NCBI GenBank assembly: GCA_030630935.1
Contig: DAOVMD010000045.1
Span: 1-12,199, forward strand
DNA: 12,199 nt
DNA from: Candidatus Mcinerneyibacteriota bacterium
GTDB lineage: Bacteria; AUK180; JAQVHJ01
Reading direction: 5' to 3'
Position numbers and translations under genes: made by a program. The notes under the pieces are model-generated. The model worked only from the letters and a program-made list of their open reading frames with translations. It made no database searches and was not told the origin of the DNA. Shown here one piece after another: positions 1-5,663 of this stretch; within the stretch, counting starts at the first letter, position 1, and each line of letters opens with the position of its first letter.

Positions 1-637
1 AAGGAAGGAACTTTGTCCCGATTTTAATCTTCACCCCATGCTGTCTTAATTCACAAAGGGTAATGTCCCCGCCTTCGTTTAAAATCTTTTTGAGTGTGGT
101 TTTACAGTCAAAGCCGCACTCACCGCATTTCTCATGTGTGAATCCGGGTAAGATCACAGGAACATTCTCCTCAATGAAATCAACAAAATTCTCAATATCT
201 TCTAATGCATTGAAGACAGGCAGCCCTGAGATATTTGTTTTTCCCTTAGAAAATATCCCGGTTATTCCGATTGTAAAATCATCTATTCTGTTCAGGTCTT
301 CCTCGTCTTTAAGTGAAATGATTTTTGGAATAATTTCTTTAGAGAATCCTTCACAGACAACCCAATCAACATCATAATGATTTATAATTTCTCTTAAATC
401 TAAACTTTCTTTAAACATAATATCAGTTTCATTTAATCCCTTTGCTGTTACAGGATTTGCACCGATCAATTTATGCCGATATGTATCAGTCCCTTCAATA
501 TCAAGTGTAAAATCAGCAAAGTGGATATCCTTGATTGAAGCAACTGAATAACCACGTTTAATTAGTTCTTGAATTATATTCTCAACAGTAGTTGTTTTAC
601 CCGTATTGGAATGACCAAAGATGGAAAAAACTTTCAT
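1..637 (-). CDS. mobB: MobB-type P-loop GTP-binding protein with C-terminal Cys motif (partial, 3' end outside window)
   Basis: The 212 visible residues start at an ATG (635-637) preceded by a strong SD (GAGGTG). A P-loop GHSNTGKTT lies at residues 8-16. Further MobB-like signatures are a TDTYRHKLIGA segment (50-60), the counterpart of the DxxRHxxAGA region, and VVCEGFSKEIIPKI (93-106), resembling the EGxK..PKI motif. MobB proteins bind GTP and assist molybdenum-cofactor maturation. After the MobB core comes a cysteine cluster, C171-x2-C174-x3-C178 with C195, as seen in longer archaeal and anaerobe MobB-like proteins; it may bind Fe-S or zinc. The C-terminus lies beyond base 1. The gene begins 15 bp after ecfT on the same strand, so it is probably the last visible gene of the ECF operon. 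The family call is firm; the molybdopterin-specific role is inferred, because no other Moco gene is in view. Confidence 0.8.
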   Translation of the reverse strand, partial: MKVFSIFGHSNTGKTTTVENIIQELIKRGYSVASIKDIHFADFTLDIEGTDTYRHKLIGANPVTAKGLNETDIMFKESLDLREIINHYDVDWVVCEGFSKEIIPKIISLKDEEDLNRIDDFTIGITGIFSKGKTNISGLPVFNALEDIENFVDFIEENVPVILPGFTHEKCGECGFDCKTTLKKILNEGGDITLCELRQHGVKIKIGTKFLP

Positions 638-652
638 GTTTCACCTCATAAT

Positions 653-1381
653 TTAAATTTTAATAAATCTGAATACAGCAATTAAAAAACTAAAAAGAAT
701 ACACACCATTAAATAATCGCTAAAGACAAGTGAACCTTCTTTTGAAATATAGCTAAGTTTATTTGCTCTGAACCCTCTCAGATCGAGAACTGTTGCTAAT
801 TTTCTCGCAGTGAAAATTGAAGATATCATTAACGGGAATAAAATTTTCATATAATCAGAGAGGTTAACAAAGATTCTATTTTTTTGAATAATACCTTGTT
901 TAAGGCGTAAAATATTTAGAGTCTTATCTGCTTTTTCTTTAATAAGCGGAATGAATCTATATGCAGTCAGTAAAGGGATAAGTAGTGAATGTGGCAGTCT
1001 TAATTTTTTCATTGCATTAAAGAATTCCTTTTCCGAAACATCCTTGAGCATTGTGGGTGTTGTTAAGATAATCATGATTGTAATTACCGCAAGGATAAAT
1101 CTTAGAAGTCCTTCATCATATAAAATAGCAAAGTTATTAATCTTAATTACCGGTTCACCAATTCTGGAAAATATAGAATGAAGTATAAAAATACTGAATA
1201 TAAACGAGAATAAAAATTTATATTTTCTGAATGGAAAGAAAATATCTCCACCAATAATTTGTGTAATGAGTAATGCAGATAGATAAATAAATATTATAAA
1301 ATGGATATCTGTAGTAAATATGGAAGCTAATGATAATGAAATGATTATTAATAACTTTATTCTGACATCAATTTTTGACAT
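653..1381 (-). CDS. ecfT: ECF transporter T component (transmembrane coupling protein)
   Basis: This 242-residue membrane protein has several hydrophobic segments (about 8-40, 55-72, 92-110, 220-240) and a long amphipathic cytoplasmic region (about 110-210). EcfT proteins join the two ATPases to the substrate-binding S component through two Ala-Arg-Gly-type coupling helices. Here the second is recognisable as LDLRGF (199-204), while the first is divergent, LRLKQG at 158-163 instead of an ARG motif. Length and layout fit the CbiQ/EcfT family. The ATG at 1379-1381 lies inside the end of ecfA (14-bp overlap), indicating translational coupling, and no strong SD is seen. It is the third gene of the ecfS-ecfA-ecfT-mobB run. 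Confidence 0.85.
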   Translation of the reverse strand: MSKIDVRIKLLIIISLSLASIFTTDIHFIIFIYLSALLITQIIGGDIFFPFRKYKFLFSFIFSIFILHSIFSRIGEPVIKINNFAILYDEGLLRFILAVITIMIILTTPTMLKDVSEKEFFNAMKKLRLPHSLLIPLLTAYRFIPLIKEKADKTLNILRLKQGIIQKNRIFVNLSDYMKILFPLMISSIFTARKLATVLDLRGFRANKLSYISKEGSLVFSDYLMVCILFSFLIAVFRFIKI

Positions 1382-2111
1382 TATTTAGTGACCAATTAAA
1401 ATTAAAAGATTTAAAGTATTGTTCCGACTTAAAAAAATCAGAAGTATTACCAAGGAAAGCAATCTCACCATCGTCGAGAATTAAGATTTTATCTGAATCA
1501 GATAGATTGTTTATATTTCTATCAACATTAATGATAATATTATTTTTATTTTTATGCTCCATCAAAATCCTTTTTATTTTTTGAGTTGTGCTCTCGTCGA
1601 GTGATGAGAAGATTTCATCCAGGAGTAAAATCTTCGGTTCAATAACAAGGTTAATACAGAGTAGAGCTAGTTTCTTTTGACCATAGGATAAAATATTTGG
1701 ATTGGAATACCGGAATTTCTCTAAACCTGTGATTTCCAAAACCGATTGAATTTTTAATTCAGCTTCTGATTCAGCAATGTTCATGTTTTCGAGTAGGAAA
1801 ATAATTTCATCTTCTAAAGTTGTGAAGAAAAACTGGTCATCGGGATTTTGAAAGATCAAGCCGAATATTTCCGGTTTTTCATTGAGAGGAATATCAGATA
1901 TGTTTTTGTCCTTGAATTTAATCTCACCGGAAAAATCACCTTTTTGAAATTCAGGTATTATCCCGACTAAAAATTTTAATAATGTTGTTTTCCCCGCTGC
2001 GTTATTCCCGCTTATCCCAAAGTATTCTCCTAACTTTATATCGAAGGAGATATTATTTAATTTAAAAATTGAACTGGGATATTTGAAATTTATATTTGAA
2101 GCTTTTAACAT
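1368..2111 (-). CDS. ecfA: ECF transporter ATP-binding protein
   Basis: This 247-residue ABC ATPase powers the ECF importer. With the start at 2111, Walker A is GNNAAGKTT (35-43), the Q-loop is FQNPDDQ (87-93), the signature is LSYGQ (141-145), and Walker B is ILLLDE (161-166) followed by the D-loop SSLD (169-172). The H-loop normally reads T-H-D, but here it is NVDRN (195-199) with no histidine. I chose the ATG at 2111 over a TTG at 2129. The TTG is itself part of the SD-like TTGAGGAAG, whose GAGGAAG lies 9 nt before the ATG, and the ATG falls one base after the ecfS stop. Only one ATPase gene is present, so the complex is either a homodimer or uses a second ATPase encoded elsewhere. Confidence 0.9.
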   Translation of the reverse strand: MLKASNINFKYPSSIFKLNNISFDIKLGEYFGISGNNAAGKTTLLKFLVGIIPEFQKGDFSGEIKFKDKNISDIPLNEKPEIFGLIFQNPDDQFFFTTLEDEIIFLLENMNIAESEAELKIQSVLEITGLEKFRYSNPNILSYGQKKLALLCINLVIEPKILLLDEIFSSLDESTTQKIKRILMEHKNKNNIIINVDRNINNLSDSDKILILDDGEIAFLGNTSDFFKSEQYFKSFNFNWSLNNVKN

Positions 2112-2112
2112 T

Positions 2113-2661
2113 TTAAATAGCTTCCTCAATTATATTTACTGCATAATAAGAAAGAGCCCCACCGATTGCTCCCATAGTAAATGAGATTCCTCCACCAATT
2201 AAAATAAGTAATGAGGTTACTATACCTCGTTGATAAAGAAAGATAACTAATAATGCTCCAAAAAAGTTAAAGGCTCCACCAGCTAAGATGTAAGAAAAGA
2301 TATTGTTTAACTTACCTGTTAAGTAACTGATGAAATCACTAAAGAAACAGGGGAGGGTATATGTAATCAATGATAACCCGCCATGGCTTCCGAAACCTAT
2401 TAAATTTACAAGGATAGCTTGAATAATTCCGATTAACGAAATTGCCCCGGTTTTCTTAACAAGCCCGGAACCGGTAAGAATAATGAATGTATAGACTATA
2501 CCTAATAAACTACCACCGGGTAAGGGAATGATACTTCTTATAATTCCGGATATACTCGCAGTAACAGGTTTAATTGCAATCCCTATGCCTGCAAATAAAG
2601 CAATATAAACAAGGTCAAGTGTTGAAAAATAAAACTTTTTTCGCTTTGTCTTTTTATTCAT
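2113..2661 (-). CDS. ECF transporter S component, substrate unknown
   Basis: This very hydrophobic 182-residue protein has a basic N-terminus (MNKKTKRKK) and about five or six membrane segments, the size and shape of an S component. Loop motifs include PLPGGSLLG (47-55) and GFGSHGGLSLITYTLP (about 89-104). The latter feels like a specific, conserved S-component subfamily, but I cannot assign a vitamin or metal from it. It is the first gene of the operon, one base ahead of ecfA. The ATG at 2659-2661 has no clear SD; the region before it is T8 followed by A5. The transporter call rests on fold-like hydrophobicity plus adjacency to ecfA and ecfT. A link to a molybdopterin or metallocofactor precursor is only suggested by the neighbouring mobB-like gene. 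Confidence 0.8.
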   Translation of the reverse strand: MNKKTKRKKFYFSTLDLVYIALFAGIGIAIKPVTASISGIIRSIIPLPGGSLLGIVYTFIILTGSGLVKKTGAISLIGIIQAILVNLIGFGSHGGLSLITYTLPCFFSDFISYLTGKLNNIFSYILAGGAFNFFGALLVIFLYQRGIVTSLLILIGGGISFTMGAIGGALSYYAVNIIEEAI

Positions 2662-2835
2662 ATTTTATACTTTTTAAAAAAAACTTCCCGGTTGTAATAT
2701 ATAGAAACTATTAGTAATTACTAATTTAAATTTCTTCTTTTCCAAACACGGGAGGCATATTAGTTTTCTAATATACCCTATCACCTGGGAATCTTGTCCT
2801 TTCTCGAATTCAGATTTTCCAAGTCGAAAGAAATC
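2662..2835 (-). promoter_or_regulatory. Structured 5' leader of the ecf operon, riboswitch candidate
   Basis: The leader runs from the predicted transcription start (about 2835) to the ecfS ATG, about 170 nt. On the transcript, AUUUCUUU (2834-2827) can pair with GAAGAAAU (2737-2730), closing a domain. Inside it are AAUCU (2816-2812) with AGAUU (2794-2790), and an 11-bp hairpin, 2778-2768 with 2763-2753, capped by AAAA. Downstream, CGGGAAG (2690-2684) precedes a run of eight U (2683-2676). It can pair with CUCCCG (2754-2749), which competes with the hairpin, or with UUCCC (2791-2787). This is a plausible antiterminator/terminator switch. I could not match it by eye to a named riboswitch class. 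Moco RNA would suit the gene context but is unverified. Confidence 0.5.
2710..2725. repeat. Perfect 16-bp palindrome in the ecf leader
   Basis: ATTAGTAATTACTAAT is self-complementary. It lies between the leader's outer stem and the GGGAAG-T8 element. It could be a repressor operator or a small RNA hairpin. Its ATTAG and CTAAT halves also match the arms of the neighbouring AAAA-capped hairpin, allowing alternative pairing. Confidence 0.45.
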
Positions 2836-2841
2836 AATTGG

Positions 2842-2870
2842 ATTATAACATAATATTTTGTAGTTGTCAA
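2842..2870 (-). promoter_or_regulatory. Sigma-70-type promoter of the ecf operon
   Basis: On the minus strand the -35 is TTGACA (2870-2865) and the -10 is TATAAT (2847-2842), separated by exactly 17 bp. Both boxes match the consensus perfectly. Transcription should start near 2835, about 174 nt before the ecfS start codon. A fully consensus promoter in front of a long leader suggests that control acts mainly after initiation. Confidence 0.85.
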
Positions 2871-2898
2871 TGAAAAGTAGAAAAGAAAAAAAGGTTTA

Positions 2899-3030
2899 AG
2901 TGTTCAATACATGCTTCGCATGTGTTCAATAGTTCAAGTGTTAGTAAAACGTTTAAATGTTATTGTAGAGACGTGCCAAACTCAAGAAACTTTGTTACTT
3001 GAGCAGTGAATAGAGAACAGAGAGTAGAGA
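2899..3030. repeat. Degenerate intergenic repeats
   Basis: GTGTTCAATA occurs at 2900-2909 and 2922-2931, flanking a 6-bp hairpin ACATGC/GCATGT with loop TTC (2909-2923). GTTATTGTAGA (2959-2969) and GTGTTCAATA recur together at 5369-5389, in the other intergenic space. A further hairpin is CTCAAG/CTTGAG (2981-2986 with 2998-3003). No reading frame fits. The 2871-3184 stretch as a whole looks like decayed repeat DNA. Confidence 0.5.
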
Positions 3031-3179
3031 ATAGAAAAGAATTTACTTTCATTTGATAATTAAGGATAAATAAATATTTCTCTTAGCTAGAGCATTGCCT
3101 TATGTAATGCAAATCACTATTCATTATTCATTTTTACTTATTCATTGTGGAGCGAAGCGAAACTGCTATCTGTTCTCTA
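3011..3179. repeat. Inverted repeat with decayed palindromic element
   Basis: TAGAGAACAGAGAG (3011-3024) is repeated inverted at 3166-3179, with one mismatch in 14. Between them, 3142-3170 reads TCATTGTGGAGCGAAGCGAA and continues to CTATC. This resembles a worn copy of the palindromic element found intact at 5508-5564, which on the minus strand has TCATTGCGAG and GAGCGTAGCGAA. No gene is visible. Confidence 0.4.
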
Positions 3180-3184
3180 CTTTC

Positions 3185-3211
3185 AGAAAAAAGAACGGAG
3201 TTCTTTTTTCT
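3185..3211 (-). terminator. Intrinsic terminator after the ATP-cone kinase gene
   Basis: Arms AGAAAAAAGAAC (3185-3196) and GTTCTTTTTTCT (3200-3211) are perfectly complementary over 12 bp around the loop GGA. On the minus transcript the GAAC/GUUC core is followed by U6. The arms are symmetric, so it could stop transcription in both directions. It overlaps the kinase stop codon (TAG at 3212-3210). The stem is weak in GC, hence moderate confidence. Confidence 0.55.
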
Positions 3212-4559
3212 AGTATTTCAGTTCTGAGCCGCCGATGAATTCTCTAAGTACGGAGTTTGACGGGATACATGAATCGTCTTCAACTGCTTCAATCGGGTCA
3301 AGTAATTCAAACAAGCGTTTTGCACGTAGGTATGCATCAAGTTGTTTTGGTTGATCCTGATATTTATCCATGATTGGCTTAATATATTGAAACAGGTGTT
3401 TTTTCATAACAGGAAGTTCATACGGCATTGCACCATCGAAGATAAAATCAGCATATTTCATATTTGGAATAATATGTTTAATTTCACCTTTCCTTACATA
3501 ATGCCAGTGTCCTACTGTTCTTTCAGGATCATAGCTTCTGAACTGGAAGTCTCTAAGCATTCTTCTCAGGAGTCTATGGTCAGTCCATTTTATGAAATTT
3601 CCGTTTATATCCTTCAACTGGCATAGGGTTTCAATATAGAATTTAAATTTATTCTCTTCCGGGATATGCCCTGTCATACCGTCATAGAATCCGTATAAAG
3701 AATCTATTAATAAAATCTGATTATCTTTCAATCGGAACTTTGTAGATTCTTTTTCTCGCATCCCGGTTTTGAAATTATAAATAGGTACATCAATTTCTTT
3801 CCCATCAATCAGGTCAGAAAGATGTTCACTGATTAAAGTTAGGTCCAGTGCTTCGGGGGTTTCGAAATCATAATCACCAAACTCATCTTTAGGATGATGT
3901 TCCAGGTCAAAATAATAATTATCAACATTTAATGCGACCAATTCCAAACCATGTTTATTTAATGAGTCTTCGATTCGATGTGTTGTTGTGGTTTTTCCTG
4001 ATGAAGACGGTCCTGAGATAATTATCATCCTGATGGTATCAATATGTTTATAAATATTTTGAGCCGCGACGGTTAAACGATAGTTATAATGGTCTTCCGC
4101 TTCTTTTACCAGTTGGCAGAACCTGTCTTTATCCTTAACGATTTTATTTAATTTTTCAACTGTTTCGCACCCATGCTCAACATTCCACCACAGAGTTCTC
4201 CAGATAACATCGTACGGGATATTACCATGTTGGTATTCCTTTTGATCCTTGCCTTTTCGCATTTCATTTCGTTGAGCCCGATATATGATATATGCTTTTG
4301 CAGTCTTTGCATGACCATTTTCAATCAGGATTTTCTCTACTATATTCTGGATACTTTCAACTGTTGGGAGCATCTTTTCACTATATGCAACATTGATAAT
4401 TTCAATTACTTGATTTGTCAGATTTTCTGATAACTCTCGGTTATGCCCACCCACCGCAGCAGCAGACCTGTAAATTGCAAGGGTGATTTTCTCAGGATCA
4501 AAAGATACAAGTTCTCCTGTTCTTTTAATTATCGACTTAATTTTACATTCCTTATACAT
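3210..4559 (-). CDS. Uridine-kinase/phosphoribulokinase-family kinase with N-terminal ATP-cone
   Basis: Residues 5-100 of this 449-residue protein form an ATP-cone: KSIIKRTGELVSFDPEKI at 8-25 and a typical helical tail to RAQRNEMR. ATP-cones sense ATP/dATP in ribonucleotide reductase and NrdR. Residues 177-445 are a Udk/PRK-type P-loop kinase with Walker A GPSSSGKTT (183-191), DNYYFD (213-218), DYDFETPEALD (229-239), a basic LLRRMLRDFQFR stretch (330-341), and the C-terminal VLREFIGGS (437-445). That last motif is characteristic of longer uridine-kinase-like proteins that usually carry a TGS/ThrRS-like N-terminus; here the ATP-cone occupies that place. The substrate is probably a nucleoside or other small hydroxyl compound, but is not proven. 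The ATG has TAAGGAG nine bases upstream, overlapping the stop of the nucleotidyltransferase gene, so the two are cotranscribed. Confidence 0.85.
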   Translation of the reverse strand: MYKECKIKSIIKRTGELVSFDPEKITLAIYRSAAAVGGHNRELSENLTNQVIEIINVAYSEKMLPTVESIQNIVEKILIENGHAKTAKAYIIYRAQRNEMRKGKDQKEYQHGNIPYDVIWRTLWWNVEHGCETVEKLNKIVKDKDRFCQLVKEAEDHYNYRLTVAAQNIYKHIDTIRMIIISGPSSSGKTTTTHRIEDSLNKHGLELVALNVDNYYFDLEHHPKDEFGDYDFETPEALDLTLISEHLSDLIDGKEIDVPIYNFKTGMREKESTKFRLKDNQILLIDSLYGFYDGMTGHIPEENKFKFYIETLCQLKDINGNFIKWTDHRLLRRMLRDFQFRSYDPERTVGHWHYVRKGEIKHIIPNMKYADFIFDGAMPYELPVMKKHLFQYIKPIMDKYQDQPKQLDAYLRAKRLFELLDPIEAVEDDSCIPSNSVLREFIGGSELKY

Positions 4560-4572
4560 TATTAATAACTCC

Positions 4573-5289
4573 TTATCTTGTTTTAAAATGGTATTGTAAT
4601 CTTTTTAATCTTTCCGGAGTTCCAAAATCTAACCAGAACTCATAATGCGGATAAGCATGGATATTAACACACTGACGTAATAACGGAAGAATAATATCAT
4701 TCGAAAGTTCATAGTATGTTCCTGATGAACAGGAGGATAAATGTTTTTCGAAAATTGCCGGATTCCAAATTGAAATCCCGGTAAATATCCCGCCCTGTGC
4801 CACTGGAGCTGGACTGAAATTTTTACCGCTAAACTCAATTACTTGGAATTTTGAATCAATTTTCATGTCGAAACATTTTCTGGAAGGTTTAAATACTAAT
4901 GTTAAATCACTTTTCATTTCATTATGAAATGCCATAAGTTTCTTTAAATTGATTTCAGTAAAAATATCGGAATTGATTACTATAAAATTATCTTCGGATA
5001 GATATTCCTTACAATTAATAATTGCTCCACCGGTTCCCAGGAGCTTCTCTTCATAGGAGAAATAGAATGAGAAATCTTCCAGACCGCTTGTGGTTGCAAA
5101 GAACCTGATTATCTCCTTCCATAAATGATGAAGATTGATTGCAGCATTAGAAATCTCTAATTCCCTGAGTTTATTAAGAATATGAATAATACTTTCCTTG
5201 TTACCAAATCTTATTAAACTTTTCGGGATCGAATTTGTTAATGGCCTGAGACGAGTACCTAAACCTGCAGAAAGGATTAAAGCTTTCAA
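4573..5289 (-). CDS. Sugar-1-phosphate nucleotidyltransferase (NDP-sugar pyrophosphorylase, MurU-like)
   Basis: This 238-residue protein transfers a nucleotidyl group to a sugar 1-phosphate. Motifs are GLGTRLRPLT (9-18) and PKSL (22-25) for NTP binding, GTGG (85-88), NSD (106-108) as metal/nucleotide-binding Asp, FTGI (169-172), and FWLDFGTPERL (218-228) as the second metal-binding site. Short length and the lack of a hexapeptide tail resemble MurU (MurNAc-1-P uridylyltransferase) and related enzymes; exact sugar and nucleotide remain open. The start is TTG at 5289-5287: an in-frame TAG lies immediately before it and AGGAGA lies six bases upstream, so no earlier start is possible. It is the first gene of a two-gene operon with the ATP-cone kinase. 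Confidence 0.85.
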   Translation of the reverse strand: MKALILSAGLGTRLRPLTNSIPKSLIRFGNKESIIHILNKLRELEISNAAINLHHLWKEIIRFFATTSGLEDFSFYFSYEEKLLGTGGAIINCKEYLSEDNFIVINSDIFTEINLKKLMAFHNEMKSDLTLVFKPSRKCFDMKIDSKFQVIEFSGKNFSPAPVAQGGIFTGISIWNPAIFEKHLSSCSSGTYYELSNDIILPLLRQCVNIHAYPHYEFWLDFGTPERLKRLQYHFKTR

Positions 5290-5301
5290 CTAATTTCTCC
5301 T
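5287..5301 (-). promoter_or_regulatory. RBS and TTG start of the nucleotidyltransferase
   Basis: AGGAGA (5301-5296) is followed by AATTAG and then TTG. The TAG directly before the TTG is in frame, so this site fixes the start codon. Confidence 0.75.
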
Positions 5302-5310
5302 GTTTAGGTT

Positions 5311-5339
5311 ATTTTAGCATTTTTTTTTGAATATTTCAA
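5311..5339 (-). promoter_or_regulatory. Promoter of the nucleotidyltransferase-kinase operon
   Basis: On the minus strand, -35 TTGAAA (5339-5334) and -10 TAAAAT (5316-5311) are 17 bp apart, each one mismatch from consensus. The spacer holds a run of nine A. The predicted start near 5304 leaves a leader of about 15 nt, just enough for the SD. Confidence 0.65.
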
Positions 5340-5390
5340 CTAAAAAAATGAAATGTTAAAATGTTCAAGTGTTCAATAGTTATTGTAGAT

Positions 5391-5476
5391 TTTTGGAGTG
5401 CATTGATGAACTCTGTGAATCAATGCATTATAAAGGGTGCTTGCACTTCATCGATTAGCATCGATGCATTCCAAAA
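5391..5476. repeat. 86-bp palindromic element
   Basis: TTTTGGAGTGCATTGATG (5391-5408) is the inverted partner of CATCGATGCATTCCAAAA (5459-5476). Sixteen of 18 positions are complementary and the other two would be G-U pairs in RNA. Nested inside are TGCATTGAT/ATCAATGCA (5399-5407 with 5419-5427), GTGC/GCAC (5437-5446) and an ATCGAT pair. It has no coding signal and lies just downstream of GTGTTCAATA repeat text, so it looks like a small mobile palindromic unit or a cruciform. Confidence 0.55.
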
Positions 5477-5507
5477 CAAGAACTCAATAGTTCAAGTATT
5501 TTTATTA

Positions 5508-5564
5508 AGCGAGATTGCCGCGTCTGGTTCCTTCGCTACGCTCAGGACAAGCCTCGCAATGACA
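5508..5564. repeat. GC-rich REP-like palindromic element
   Basis: This stretch is much richer in GC than its surroundings. GCGAG (5509-5513) pairs with CTCGC (5553-5557), and ATTGC (5514-5518) can pair with GCAAT (5556-5560). The core CCTTCGCTACGCTCAGG (5530-5546) contains a CCT/AGG and a CG-rich inverted segment. On the minus strand it opens TGTCATTGCGAGG. Elements that begin GTCATTGCGAG and contain GAGCG.AGCGAAGG are familiar dispersed intergenic repeats in many bacterial genomes. A decayed relative appears at 3142-3170. Confidence 0.6.
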
Positions 5565-5603
5565 AATAACGGATTATCAGACAACCCACTAAATAATTTC
5601 TAC

Positions 5604-5632
5604 TTGAAAAAATCATTTAATTATGATATATT
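5604..5632 (+). promoter_or_regulatory. Promoter of the plus-strand operon
   Basis: TTGAAA (5604-5609) and TATATT (5627-5632) are separated by 17 bp, each one mismatch from the sigma-70 consensus. The predicted start is near 5639, with GAAAGG (5653-5658) as the RBS five bases before the ATG at 5664. Confidence 0.65.
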
Positions 5633-5663
5633 ATAGATAAGCAAAAAGAGAAGAAAGGTTAAC

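Noticed and set aside
63-377. Plus-strand open frame of 104 codons
   Set aside because: It lies antisense within the mobB-like gene, whose minus-strand reading has clear P-loop and Cys motifs.
2112-2129. TTG start at 2129 for ecfA, adding six residues
   Set aside because: The TTG is part of the SD for the ATG at 2111, and the shorter protein begins at the usual ABC N-terminus.
2899-3030. CRISPR-like array
   Set aside because: The repeats are only about 10 nt, irregularly spaced and too few; no cas genes are present.
3185-3211. Attachment site or transposon end
   Set aside because: The perfect inverted repeat is at a gene end with a U-run after the core stem, which fits a terminator better; no integrase or transposase is present.
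4629-4838. Minus-strand open frame of 69 codons
   Set aside because: Alternate frame inside the nucleotidyltransferase gene, which has all its family motifs in the chosen frame.
5361-5636. Plus-strand open frame of 91 codons in the intergenic space
   Set aside because: It is built from the palindromic repeats and the promoter region, has no recognisable domain and no convincing RBS.
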